NCBI RefSeq assembly: GCF_020740795.1
Contig: NC_067285.1
Span: forward strand, 109,765,652-109,829,651
Length of the DNA stretch: 64,000 nt
From: Apus apus
Taxonomy: Eukaryota; Chordata; Aves; Apodiformes; Apodidae
Direction of reading: 5' to 3'
Both the position numbers and the translations under genes were made by a program. How positions within the stretch are numbered: the first letter of the stretch is position 1; the number at the start of each line of letters is the position of its first letter. Below the pieces are notes generated by a model. That model was not told the origin of the DNA. It made no database searches and saw nothing but the letters and a program-made list of their open reading frames with translations. Shown piece by piece: positions 26,127 through 38,410 of the stretch.

Positions 26127-29007
26127 AATTCACAACTAAGTAATTCACTAGTTTGAATTTCTAGCAATGGCTCATCTGTCTCTCTTCTTCCTCTCCTGCC
26201 TGGTCTATACAACAAAACATGGGAGCCCTGAGGCTGAATGTGTTATGGAGACAATGTGTACAGGAATTAAAATGTGATTAAATACAAGAAACTTTCTCAG
26301 AAGTGCAGTGGGGTTGTGCGGTTTTTGGGTTTGTTTTGGTTTTTTGGTGGTACCAGTCTAGGCTTTCTGGCCCATGGTGTCTTCAACCTAGTAACTGTCA
26401 GACTTGCTGAGCATCCACAGCTCACTAGCAGACTCAGACAGTTCACTGGCACTGAAAGCACCCAAAACTTCTCATTAAAAACTGACTTGCTTTCTGCAAC
26501 GGGTATATGATCTTGAAAGAAAAGGAAAGAGATCACTCTCTGTTTTCACACAAATTACATATATTTATAGAACTGGGAGAAGGAATGTTTTCCTGTCCTG
26601 CAATTACTAACTCACACACGGCAGTGTTTGTGCTGGGGTAGGCACAGTAGCTTGTAACGATGCCTGTGCTGTGCAGATACATAATTAAAGGTCTCTTAAA
26701 ATCTGTTTTGTTGCTATAAAAGCACAGCAAATTTATAGTTTTTAGCACATCTGTAATGTTTCAAGACAGTTGCTTTAAAAAAAAAACAAAAATAACCCCC
26801 ACAAAAAAACAAAGCAGCCTCCAAACCCATTTCTTTTTATTTGCTTTTTTGCTCTCTAGGTGGCAGGTTTTGACACTAAAACGTGGTTCTGAAATCAGAG
26901 GCTCAAAATGTGCTGGGGAAATAGAAGATAAAACACTACTACTTTATTCTTTCTGGATGTTATATTGATTTGTGATCATATCCTTCTATGTGAGTTGGAG
27001 AGAGGTGGTAAAGAACCCAGCTGGTTTTCCTCCCTGTGTTCTCAGCACGCTCATCATGTTGAAATTTCATCTTGTTTTTTTGAGCTGGGATGAGTAATGC
27101 TGTCTGAACTGTGTGGCTTTGGCAGTCAGATGGGACTTGCCTTGAAGAAATACCTATCTTCACTTTGAAATGAACTAGAAATGCCTTAGACTGTTGTTGG
27201 TTTTTTTTTGTTGTTGTGTTTTTTTTTTTTTTGGCTTTTATCCAGTTGCCCAAGGCTGGAGGACTGAAGAGAGGGAGAAGTGGTAGGGCTGTTAGGGAGG
27301 AGAGAAATTAATTGTCAGACCTGATTTTTTTTTAACTTGGAACAGCAAAAGGATACTCCAAACCCAACCAGTATGTAATAAAAGAAACTGAAACAGTCAC
27401 CAACTGCTGACTTCCTAGAGAGGAGGAAGAGATTGAGCTCCTTGGAAGAAAAGCATCTTCCACACTGCTGAGTCCACCAGGCTCTAAACACTGAAGGTAC
27501 CCAGGGCAAGGGTTGAGCTGTGCCATTAGGGTTGGACCAGCTCTGCTTCTCCATGTAAGCTGTAGGAGGAGATCGATTTGGTTCAGGGTCTTTGGTGTCA
27601 ACCCTTGCATGGAAGAGGCTGTGGTTGTTATGGGGTAGGAGCTGTGTTTGAAAACAGCTGCTGTGCATGTGGAGGCAGGTGTGTCTCTGCACCTGAGTGT
27701 ACACGTGTCTGAAGGATTCACAGCCTGAAGGACTGTGTCTTGCTCAAGGTCATCATCTCCTTCCTTGTTCTGCTTTCAGACTGCAACTTTTAGTATTGAC
27801 TGGCTCTAGCTGCACAAAGGAGAAGCAAGAAGTGGGAGATTTAGTCTCTCAAACATTTCAGTCATTTAACTGGGTCTATTTTATTTATCTTTCTGTAGGC
27901 AGCTGTTACGTTTGTTCAAGACAGGCACTTTTTTCTCTTTTCTTTCTTTTCTTTCCCACATTATAGATGAATTGGGAGTAAATCCAGCTGAAGCTTCATA
28001 AATGCCAGCCTAGACTCTGATTCTGCCCTGTCCTGAAATGTGGAATTGTGGCAAAATCCATCTTCATCTCCCAACATTTAGACTCATGGCAGAACTGGGT
28101 GCTTGGGGAATGCATAAGAGGGACAAGGCAAGGACAGCAGAACCTCTGAAAGAGTCATGTGGACTCGTGTCATCATTGATCCACATTTGGTCATTCGTAT
28201 CTCCTGATTGTAACAACTTAGACACCCAAGGCACACATGTTCACATTTACATGGGGACAGCTGTGCCAGGAAAACTAGATGCTCGACCTTCCTTTGGCCA
28301 AGTGATTTGCCCAAAGTCATGTTGAAGGTTTCTGCTAGGCCAGACAACAAGCCAGCTATCCTGAAGCCCACTCCCACGTTTCCAAGGTCACCAGACTTTT
28401 CCTTCCCATTTCAAGTTTGCACCCTTTATACTCAGTATGTGCTGTGTGATTCTCATTTCTGACACATTGGAATGCAGCAGCAAATCTGTATTTTTCACTT
28501 TCTCCTGTTTATGGTACAGCCCATTTCTGTTGCAAACCCACAGTTAATAGTTTATTTAATGTGGCTTTTATAAATCATTTGAGAACGCTGAGATCTGATT
28601 CTTGTACAGGGAATGAAATCACACAGCATTAATCCACTCTTTCTTGCAATGATTCTAGCAATGATGGAAAACAATATAATTAGAAGCCATTCTTCAGCCT
28701 GGAAATGGTAATTGAATTGTGAATTTTATAGCAGCAGCCTTCACTAAAATAAACAAGAATTAGTCAACTAAAGAAAATCTGCTCAGCTTGTTTCCAGCAG
28801 GGGCTGTGTTCTGTGGTTAACTTCAGGGTTTGTTGTTCTTTGTTCACTTTTTTTGCTCCTGGCAAATAAGGCATCCTTAGTGGCTGCAAACATGGATTTT
28901 TCCCTAGGGAAACCTGCTGCTGTGCCTGTCACTCAACCTGAAGCAGGTACCTGTAATCATTCTGTCCTCTTTGCTTTCCACCTTGAAGCTTGCTTGATGC
29001 ATCTCTG
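26127..29007. other. Gene-free stretch
   Basis: It holds T/G low-complexity tracts (27190-27236) and an A-rich patch (26776-26815). Two overlapping minus-strand frames of 129 aa at 27315-27721 shadow each other and are not recognised. Confidence 0.5.
27190..27236 (+). repeat. T/G-rich low-complexity tract
   Basis: Runs of T broken by GTT units, with no longer period. Confidence 0.8.
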
Positions 29008-29338
29008 GCCTTCCAGCACCTGAAGAGGCTACAGGAAACCTGGAGAAGGAATTTTTATGAGGGCTTGAAGTGAGAGGATATGGGGTAATGGATTAAAACT
29101 GGAAGAGGGGAGATTTAGGTTGGACATTAGGAAGAAATTCTTTAGTCTGAGTAAGACACTGGAACAGGTTGCCCAGGGAAGTTGTGGAAGCCCCATGCCT
29201 GGAAGGGTTCAAGGCCAGGTTGGATGGGGCTTGGAGGAACCTGTTCTGGTGGGAGGTGTCCCTGCCCATGCAGGGGGATTGGAACTAGATGATCTTTAAG
29301 GTCCCTTCCAACCCAAACAGTTCTAGGATTTTATGATG
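29008..29338 (+). repeat. CR1 fragment
   Basis: Sense CR1 from 'ggccttccagcacctgaag' to 'aacagttctaggattttatg', with the full 'gatctttaaggtcccttcc' block. Confidence 0.94.
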
Positions 29339-32300
29339 TAAGTGCCTCTCCAGGCAAAAATACTCCATGAAACTTTGTAAAGCACTTAAGGCTGGAGGAG
29401 ATAGTGTTTTCCAGTGACCTCAGTAATCGCTATTAGGGTTTTGCTCAGCTTTACCTAAAACCAGAATGTTTCACATTAAGTCGGAAAAGAAGCAGGTAGG
29501 AACTTGCCTTACAACTCTTCTCGCCTAAACTTGACCTCAGGATTCCCAGAGTAAAAGCTGTTTCTCAGCTATCTCCAGAAAACTAAATAGTACATTGTCA
29601 ACTTACACAGTAACTTCCCATTGGAATTATAGTGTGAGACAGTGAAAAGTGAGGTTTGGTAAACACTGTGTATTCTCATGGAGACTTTTTTACCTCTGCT
29701 TTATGGTTAAAATAAAACCAGTGACAAAACAGTCTCTTGAAAATGCTCATATCCATAAATCTGAGATCCTCTCATTCTCCCCCAGCCCGTGAGGTTTTGC
29801 TGTCCTCCTCCCTCCATCACTGTCCCAACAGGCAGTGCTGGAGATCCTCCCCTGACAGTTTTATGGCTGATGGCTGAAGAACAAACCGTTCCTCCTTGCA
29901 AATTATTTTCTAGATTGCCACAAAAATATACATCATTGTGTCATGGGATGGCAACTATCTTCAATTTGGTTAGATAGTTAGGGTGGGCTGGTGTCATAAA
30001 TCAGCCTCTGCCTGCCTTGTTGTGGTGGAAATGCAATCAATAGTGGTTGCAATGGTTTATATAGGTTAAAACATTTCCTTTTGCAAAACAAATTTTTAAT
30101 ACTTCTCCAATTCATTAACATCCTGTCTATTTACTGCTTTGTAAAAAAAAAATCAAGCACATCATTCTCTTGGAAATCTGCGTTGTCACTTCAGTAATGC
30201 ATCAGTGTGAACATTTGGAAGTTGTAAAAAAGGGGAATTATTTCATCATGATAAAAAGAAGAATGAGAACAGCTCAGCTGAAAAGATTGTGTTGTCAGTT
30301 CTGATTTAATGTGTGAATAATGCTAGTAGGATGGGGAGAACATCTTCTCCTGGATAGATTGTTTTCATATTGTTAGAGTTTGTGTGCTGGGATTTACAGC
30401 TTGAAACTAGTTTGTTGTTTGTTTGTTTGGTGTTTTTTTTCAGAGGATATTTGTAATGAACTGGGGTTTGTTTCATTTTTCTTGACTATAACGATCACCT
30501 GAATGTCAGTCATGCAGAACCTTGAAGATGGTTTGGATTAGAGGAAGTCAGCCTAAAGTTTGGACCAAAAGCTCAAGTTCTCATTGTGTGCCTTGTCATC
30601 TAATTGCTCAGCTCCTGGGGGCAAGTGTCCCTGTGAGGTTTCCAGCCTATTGCAATGACCATATCTTCATTGGAGGTGGCAATCTGGTAGCTCTTACCCC
30701 AGGACTGTGGAGAAAAGCTTGGAAACCTGTCTTGCCTGCAACCTGAGAGCTCAGAAATGGAACTTGGGGGTCCTGCATTGCATACTCCAGAGATGGATGT
30801 AGCCATAAAATCTTTTTGAAGAGCTCCTTTTTGCAAAGGCATAAGCAAGGAAACAACTATTGGAGAGTTAAAGAGCTGGAGGTTTGAGGACTCTTCAATA
30901 TCTTGCAGGAGTTTCTCATCTTTGAAGCCATTGAGCAAACCTGGCCAGAGCTCCCATAGAGGATCTCAGCATGGAAACATTACAAGTTTAAAAGCTATTC
31001 TCCTTGCCCAGTAGTTCCCCCATGACAATCTTTGCTAAACAGGATGTTTAGCTGGAAATTTCCTGGGCAGGGAAAGGTGTTGTAGGACAGGCTGTTCTTG
31101 GACATGACCCCACGTGAGAAGCACACCCAAGTTTCTGGCTCCTTTCAGGCCTGTAAAACACCCCGCTCCTGTGTGACTGCAGAAATATCCAACACTATAG
31201 ACTCTGAGAGCTTGGGACTGTGGAGATTTGGCAAAGTTTGTGCAGCCTGGACTCTTTCCAGTGAGCATTGTTTGACTTGGCTAAATGAACCAGGTGATCA
31301 AATAGAGCCTGAGATTAGCAGCTTGTGTTTGATTTGTGAATTAAGTTTATCCCGTTCACTTATTTGTTTTATGTGTATCTTTTTCTGATTAGAGAAGTGA
31401 ACTGCAGCCTTAGGATTCAAAACCAATGTTCTCCACAGGTAAGGCTCTAAAGAAGACCTAACAAATGCCAATTATCCCAGATAGCAAAAGGTCCCTTAAG
31501 GGCAGAAGGTTACAAAGTCTGATAACTCATTTGAGCTTTTGATGATCGTTGCTTCACCTACTGTTTGCATCAAACCATTCCTGCTCTTTCTTACAGCCTG
31601 GGGAAGTCCTTCCTTGCAAAAGACGAAAGAAGCAGACCTAGACTTGAACCACTACTTCCCCAGACAGGACATCTTAAATCCTGCTCATGAGGAAAAAAGG
31701 TATGGGTATGCTGATTATTAATGGCTTTTCTAGTAATTGTTGTTGTGGGGGTTTTTTTGCCCCCTAAAGGGCCTGAAAGCTCTTCAGAAACATTTCAAAC
31801 TAGCAAATTATTTATCTGGTGGGATTTTAGGAGACAATAAGATGGAGCAGAAGGGGAAGAGACATCTGACAGTGTGAACAGTTGGCATAGAAAGGGGAGA
31901 GAGTGGTTTTGTTCAGATTCAGACACCTAAATCCAGCTTTTGCCAAATGTAGGAGTGGGATTCAGCTTCTTCCCACATGGAGATGCCACGTAGCCAAAAC
32001 TTCCACACGGGGCTTCTGAATATGATACAGCATCTGTGGAAGACTTGTGAGCTAACAGAGAGCAGATGGAGGCCAGGGAGGGCAGCCTGGGACATCCAGA
32101 TTGGCATCAGCTGGTTGCTAGCGTGACCCTTAGGTCTCCACTGAGACTTAGCTTAGACAACCAGCTAGCCCCTGTGTCTGGATGCCAAAATGTAGGTGTC
32201 TCTGGAGCTGAATCCCATTTTTAACATTGCTGAATTCCAAGTTAAAGTTGTGTGTGTGAATTTCAACCCAGAGAAGGCTACATGCATTACCTTCCTCCTC

Positions 32301-33186
32301 TGCAAGTCTGTCTGTCAAGATGTCCGTCTGACCCAAGTGACCAGCATCTGCATTTCTGTGCTCTGCTGCTGCTGAGGAGCTCCATACTGCCAGACCAGTG
32401 TGATCAGTCTGTCTTTTTGTGACACGAATCCAGGTGTTCAGCTATTAACATATTTATTCAATTGGCAAAAACATCAGGAGTGTTTTCAAGTTCCTCCTGA
32501 GCCCATGACCTAAAGGGTATATTGTGTCACTTTTCATCACCAAGAGACGTAAGAAGTTATTTGAGTCTGGATCAGTCTTACAGACCTTTTCAGTTTGATG
32601 TGAACTCCAGACCCAGACCTGAACACAGCTTGTGAGCCCTGTGGAGAGCAGGGATGGTTGGAGGAGACAAGTCTTTTCTCTGAGGTCCTAAATTGTAGTT
32701 TTGGCCTCCTTTTCCTTTTGTGGTTAACAAACAAGCACCTGGGGCTGCAAAAGTATTACTCTGCCTCCTTTCAATGCTGGCATCCTCTGAAGGGGTTAAG
32801 GTCATAAGGTATCTCAACTTCTGAAGGTGTTTGCGACGCTTCTGGTTTTATGACCAAAGGGATCATTGAAAATAAGTGTTTGTTGCAGATCATTGGCTAA
32901 AATGCTTAGGCCCATGTGTTCAGGTCACACTCAATGGCCATGATGGTTCTTTCTGGCTTTTAACACCCACACACCTGTTAAATAATTTCTATTCTGCTGA
33001 CTTCCATATATCATCCTCTGGCTGACTCCTGAGATGTGCTTTGTTTGGTTTGAGTCTGCAAAGCATGTGAAATAGTGGTCTGGATTTGTCACACGGATAA
33101 CTGCTCTTGGAGGGCTTTAACCAAAGTCTGCTAACACTTCATCCTAGAGAAGCTCAAGCCAGATGGGAGGAGGCAAGTGGCTGTGG
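29339..33186. other. Gene-free stretch
   Basis: No exon or repeat recognised on either strand apart from short T or A runs (for example 30142-30151, and the TTTG repeats at 30411-30428). Confidence 0.5.
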
Positions 33187-33265
33187 GATCATAGGGTAAA
33201 ACAATTTGAGAAGGAACCTCAGGAGGCCTCTGGCTCAGTCTCCTGCTCAGAGCAGGAGAGGTCAC
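33187..33265 (-). repeat. Diverged CR1 3' end fragment
   Basis: The order 'gatcatagggtaaaacaa', 'aaggaacctcaggaggcc' and 'cctgctcagagcagga' matches an antisense CR1 3' end. Short and old. Confidence 0.6.
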
Positions 33266-33885
33266 TGCAGCAAACCCAGGCTGGCAGCACCATTTTTTCA
33301 GAAAGTTGCTGTGTGAAAGTGTAGCTGCTTTTCTCTGCTCTCTAACCCCACTGTAATCCTACATTTCAGTCTCCAGTTTGCAGTCTGAGTTTGGAGCATC
33401 CCCAGTAGAGTTTAGGTATTTTAAGCTCTTTGTCTATGTGGACACTTGAATCGTCTCTTTGTAGAGGTGCATTTTCTTCAGTATTCATTGCCTGATCTAG
33501 AAGTAGAGTGACTTATCTTTAAGCTGTGTCAAAAGAAGAAGAAAAAATCCTCTGTATCGCTGGGCTTATGCTTTAAAATCAGTTTTGCTCCCTAGACACA
33601 ATCTCCCTGAAGGCACTTTCAAAAATACTTTCAGTGAATGTCCTGGCTTTTCTTTCATTTGGTTACCTCCACACCTCAGGAAGGTATAAATGAGATACTA
33701 AAAGCTTGTCTCTTTTTCTGTGGGTTTTACACACTGCAGTGATTCATGAAACAAGCTGTTCATACAGGGACCAAAGGGAACCAAAAATGGATGTTACAGA
33801 AAAAGTTCCCACTGACTTCAGTGGTTTGGGGGATGAGGTCCACCACTAGACTGGACCAGAACTAGACAAACATATTCCTTTGTTT
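33266..33885. other. Gene-free stretch
   Basis: Nothing recognised on either strand. Confidence 0.5.
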
Positions 33886-34177
33886 CACAGAATGGTTTGG
33901 GTTGGAAGGGATCTTTAAAGGTCATCTAGACCAGCCCCCCTGCAGTGAGCAGGGACATCTTCAACTAGATCAGGTTCCACAGAGCCCTGTCCAACCTGCT
34001 GTTGAAAGTTTCCAGGGATGGGCCACCTACAACTTCTCTGGGCAACCACCACCCTCACTGGGAAACATTTTTTCCTTATTTCTCGTCTGAATCTATGCTC
34101 TTTTAGTTTAAAGCTATCACCCCTTGTCCTATCACTGCAGGCCCTACTAGAAAGTCTGTCCCATCTTTCTCACAGGC
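33886..34177 (-). repeat. CR1, segment 1 of 3 (3' end)
   Basis: Antisense CR1 from 'cacagaatggtttgggttgg' to 'cccatctttctcacaggc'. The element breaks at 34177, where a solo LTR begins, and resumes at 34880. The last five bases (CAGGC) are the left copy of the LTR's target-site duplication. Confidence 0.93.
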
Positions 34178-34874
34178 TGTAATGGAGGCACCGACAAACA
34201 AAGGGGGTTTCTAAGAATTAATATTTATTCCAATCAACACTATTTAGCACTCCAATAAATGAAAAATAATATCACAGATTCTCATGTCAGTTGGGAATAT
34301 TATTACACTACAGCACAGCTACTTAAGGATTCCTAAGCTTTTTTGGCTGGTCTTTGCATGGAGAACACCAACACGAACCCCCCCTGCGCAGACTCGCTCA
34401 GCCAAAGGAAAGGCCTCCCTCCCTCAGGCACATGGCAGCACTTGCCCCACAGGGACAAGGCTCACTCAGAGATGTATCTAGAAGAAACGCATCACTCACC
34501 AGAGATGAGGTCTCTCCATCTCCAGGTCTCCTCAGGTGCCGTCCCGACCCGAGGGTCCGGCTTCCTCACAGACCCGCTGCTCCCAGGGAAACCCAACCAG
34601 CAGCTCCCGCCGGGGACTCCGTTTTTACGGACTGAGCCAGCTCTGACCTGTGGTCGTTCATTCCTTCACCCTCCCGGGCCGAGACCCCTGTTGGGGGGGG
34701 CCCTGCTCCTTGCCAGAGGGTCCCGCCCCGGCAGCCCCGGCTTCCCGCCCAAACCAGGAGCCGCCCGGTCTGCGGGGGGTTCCGCAGCCCCGCGGGGAGA
34801 CCGGGGGTGGCCTCAGTGACCTAGCAAAGGTGGCACAATGCCCGGCCCATCAGGGGTACGAGTGCTCTGCCACA
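34178..34874 (-). mobile_element. Solo LTR of an endogenous retrovirus (697 bp), inserted in CR1
   Basis: The segment begins TGTAATGG and ends CTGCCACA, so it has TG...CA termini. It is flanked by a perfect 5-bp direct repeat CAGGC (34173-34177 and 34875-34879), and the CR1 continues in register on both sides. Read on the minus strand, an AATAAA (34224-34229) lies 46 bp before the 3' terminus with T/G-rich bases after it, as in an LTR R-U5 region; this favours minus orientation. A 5-bp duplication fits ERVL-like or some ERV1 elements. No gag, pol or env frame accompanies it. The GC-rich block at 34500-34850 belongs to this LTR and is not a gene promoter. Confidence 0.85.
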
Positions 34875-35197
34875 CAGGCCCCCTTCAAGTACCGACAGGC
34901 TGCTGTAAGGTCTTTCCAGACCCTTCTCTTCTCCAGGTTGAACAACCCCAACTCGCTCAGCCTTTCTTCATAGCAGAGCTGCTCCAGCCCTCTGACAGTT
35001 TTTGTGGCTCTCTTCCAGACTCCTTCCAACAGCTTCATAACCTCCTTATGGTGGGGACCCCAGAACTGGACCCAGACCCAGGACTGCAGGGGGGTCTCAC
35101 CAGAGCAGAGCAGGGGGGGAGAATCCCCTCCCTTGCCATGCTGGTCACACTGCTTTTGATGCAGCCCAGCACGCAGTTTGCTTTCTGGGCTGTGAAC
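34875..35197 (-). repeat. CR1, segment 2 of 3
   Basis: It starts with the right copy of CAGGC, then resumes the CR1 with 'cccccttcaagtacc', 'cttctcttctccagg', 'aaccccaactcgctcagcc' and 'tttctgggctgtgaac'. The minus strand keeps fragments of CR1 ORF2. It breaks at 35197, at the second LTR. Confidence 0.93.
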
Positions 35198-35738
35198 TGA
35201 AACAGAGCATGAACCAAACTCTGACTTCAAATAGTTAACTGCTTGTAAATCTCTCATCTGGGCCTACTGCTAGTGAGTTGTAAAAGCCTTTTGTGTGAGC
35301 TTATCTGTAGTTTTAGGGAAGAAATACAAGGGCCCTTGAAGAAGAAAGAAGCCATTCAACTGCGACTAGGGATGCCTGCTGTAACCAGTTCTGCTGCAGA
35401 GTCAGCAGAGATAAACTGGAGAAGAGACAGAACTGGACCAAATGTTCCTGTGAGGAAGACTCAGGGATGAAGTAAAAGACCCCCAGGAGACCCTAATGGA
35501 CTTAACAAGCATGTGATAATGGGCAGGCACTTATGTAAATGATTTCTTGGGAAACTAATGAATATGAAAACTGTTTCTTAGAAATATTACACATAATAAA
35601 GTATCGGCTGTGTATCTATCTCTCACCTCACACTGTAAGGTGTGCACGTTTTGGAGGAGCTATCCCCTGTGCGTCCGGCTCCGTGAATAAAGAATACCAG
35701 CTTAACAGTACTTAGACTGTTGGGCGAACTTTGTTTCA
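35198..35738 (+). mobile_element. Solo LTR of a second endogenous retrovirus (541 bp), inserted in the same CR1
   Basis: It begins TGAAACA and ends TGTTTCA, a perfect 7-bp inverted terminal repeat. It is flanked by the 4-bp direct repeat GAAC (35194-35197 and 35739-35742), typical of gammaretrovirus-like ERV1 insertion. A TATA-like 'cataataaag' lies at 35592-35601 and AATAAA at 35686-35691, both on the + strand and spaced as in an LTR. The block 'ggaggagctatcccctgtg' before the poly(A) signal resembles avian ERV LTRs I recognise. No internal viral region remains. Confidence 0.88.
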
Positions 35739-35944
35739 GAACTCACACTGGCAGCTCCTCTCCAGCTTTTCATCCACCAGTACTCCTGAGTCCCACTCAG
35801 CAGGGCTGCTTTCAATCCCTTCATCCCCCCAGCCTGTGTTGATTCCAGGGGTTGCCCTGACCCAGGTGCAGGACCTTGCTCTTGGCCTTGTTGAACCTCA
35901 TGACGTTCACATGGGCCTAATTCTCAAGCTTGTTTGCCTGTCAT
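35739..35944 (-). repeat. CR1, segment 3 of 3
   Basis: After the right GAAC, the CR1 continues in register: 'cagcttttcatccaccagta', 'gcagggctgctttcaatcc', 'gacccaggtgcaggacc' and 'ttgttgaacctcatgacg'. It fades near 35944. Together the three segments total about 820 bp of one CR1 copy. Confidence 0.88.
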
Positions 35945-38410
35945 TGATGAGGACAGCCAGTCCAGCAAACCCCTCAGTTGATCTCACTTTGCTGAGATCC
36001 AAATTATCTTGGGCTTCACCTTCTGCTCACTCCTTATGAGCTCTGCACTTGTTCTGGGCTCATAATGAAATCACATCAATGACCAGAAAAGCTGTTTCCC
36101 ATAGTCAGCTAGTAAAGGCTGTGGTTGCATCTTATCAGGTTATCTTATCTGAAGTGATCCATCCCTTCAGAGCCTGTTGGCTGGAGTACTGCAAAACTGC
36201 CTGTGCCAAGCTCCCCATGGAATGAGTTGCAGGATCACCTATTCTTCAGCTCATTTCCCAAGTGTGAGGGATTTGTAGAACTCTGAAGCAGCTCAGGGGA
36301 CTTGGTAATCTTCCGAACACCAACATAGTGAGGACTCAGCTATCTTTGTGCACAACCACAGGTCCAACACAGCAAGAACAAACTTTGCAGCAAACAGGAC
36401 ATAGAAGCAGGCCCTGCAGGGTAAGTGGCTGGCCACTGGTTGTGGTGGATGTATACATGTTTTTGGATGAGTTTGTCTTTCTTCCCTCTGTGAGAGTCTG
36501 CATCAACAGTTTCTCTTGTGTTGTGGATAAAGGCTTTGCATTCCTCTGTAACTGATGCTGGCTTCAGACCAGTTTGGCATTAAAATTTCCATTCCTCATC
36601 AATCCCATGCTGGCATCTCGCCTTCTGTGTAGGTGCTTGTTCCCACCAGGACAGCTGTATGAAGACAGATTTAAACCAGGCTGGATCTGTTCATTACTGT
36701 CAATTTTCAGGGACTGTCCAGGTGTGCAGTTGTGTCAGGTGTGGTGAAGTACATGTGTCACAGCAGGTCATGCTAGCAAGGAACCACAAAGCTCTTCACC
36801 TCCTTCACCCTGGTACTTCTGCAAATAATTTATGTGTTGCCACATGTCTTCATTCTTGAAAAGTTTTTTCAGACACCTCACTGAGAAGCAAAGGAGATTC
36901 CCTGTATGCCAACAGATGACAAACTTGTTCAGCAGGTGGGTTCTGATACCTGTTGTTTGAATCACAGCGGCATTGTGAAGACAAGCCTTTGGTATGAGAT
37001 AAAGGGATCAAAGAGCACAGGTAGGATTAAGATTTATTCAGAAGTTCTCCCTGTGGACAAGGTCCAACCTTCTCAAAACCCAAATGCTGTGGCACAGGAA
37101 GAGGTAAGGAATATCTGTGTTAATGGCAGTATCTGGCCAGGCCATTGCTATGATGCAGCCACAAAGAGGACACTAGAGTTCCTGAGCTGTACTTCCAGGA
37201 GATGGAGCATAAACCCTTGTAAATGGTATGATGAGTCCTTATAATGACTGAAATACTTGTGCTCAGAAGGTCTTGATATTAAACTGGAGATGTGTAGAGA
37301 CTGTTACCTAGGATGGCTGCAGGAAAGGAGAATGGATTGTCTGCAAGGTGACTCAAAGGGTTTGCTTTGGAACAGCAACAGTTTGAAAGAGGATGTGATG
37401 TTTGAGACCTGTTGTCTACAGAAAAGCTTTCCAAATGCTGGTCCAGAGGATAACCACGCTGCTAATGCAGAGCACAAAACCTGCAGAATCATTGATGCAG
37501 CAACATCCACAGTGTTCTCCATTCCAGGTGTGAAGGGGGAGGTGGATGGTTGTCTGTGAGAAGAGCCAAGATCTTGGCTATGGACCATTTGCCCAAGTTG
37601 GGTTGCAGAAAGAAGGGAAAGAACTTCTGAATTGACAATAGTGATATAAGGAGAGGTGGCTAGAGACTAGACATGGGTATGCAGAAACTGGAAATATGAA
37701 TAAATATATCATGTTCTGGCTTGCTCTACAGTGGAAAATGAGAAAGGAGGGGCCAGAAGCCAAACCAATGAGATATGGAATGTAGCACAAAACATAGCAG
37801 CCCTGAAGGGTCCTACATTCCTATGCTCCACCTTCCTGGGAACCATTCATCACCTCTGCTGTTGCAAACTATTTCAGTATTTTCTGTGTGCAACCTGCAA
37901 GTTTTGGGCCATATTTGTAATTTTGAGAGGAAAAATAAGGGAGGCTGAGAGACAAAGGAGACAGTATAGAAGTTCTTTTATATTCTCTTTCCTTCTAGTT
38001 TTTTCTTTCTTGTTTTACCCCTCCTTTATTTTTTTTTATTTTTTTTTTTCCCCTGCTATGATGTGTTCCTGGCAATCCTTGCACAAGATTAATCTTTTGG
38101 ATGAGAGATGTGTCACTTTGAGGTAATTGTGAAGGATTACATCCGTGAGCATTACAAAAAAGCTGAGGTGTTAAATTGAATAATGCTGTGTTTGCGGAGC
38201 TGGGTGCTGATCTGCTGGGCTACCTGCTCCAGAATGAGCCATTCCAGCTACCCACATAGAGCAAGGGGTTTTACAGCAGCAGCCACCACATAGAGGAAAA
38301 GCCTCTGTCATCATTTTTGGCAGTTCTGGGAAAAAAACCTCTCTGCTTAGTTGTCAACAAAGGGTCCTGAAGCAAACAAGGCGGTAGATTAGATTTGGAA
38401 ATAAACCCAA
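35945..38410. other. Gene-free stretch with unexplained open frames
   Basis: Plus-strand frames at 36906-37244 (112 aa) and 37257-37559 (100 aa) lie close together, with donor-like sites (gtaagt at 36421, gtaagg at 37106). Neither is recognised and they may be chance. A pyrimidine-rich tract lies at 37975-38053. Confidence 0.4.
37975..38053 (+). repeat. Pyrimidine-rich low-complexity tract
   Basis: About 80 bases, mostly T and C, ending in T runs. Confidence 0.85.

Noticed and set aside
27315..27721. Two 129-aa minus frames in different phases
   Set aside because: They overlap each other over nearly their whole length, so at most one could be real, and neither resembles a known protein.
34343..34973. 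Plus-strand frames up to 158 aa and an apparent CpG island
   Set aside because: The interval lies almost wholly inside the solo LTR at 34178-34874; the frames cross the LTR/CR1 border and show no protein family.
34178..35738. A provirus with two LTRs
   Set aside because: The two LTRs differ in ends, length, orientation and target duplication, and the DNA between them is CR1, not viral genes. They are two separate solo LTRs.
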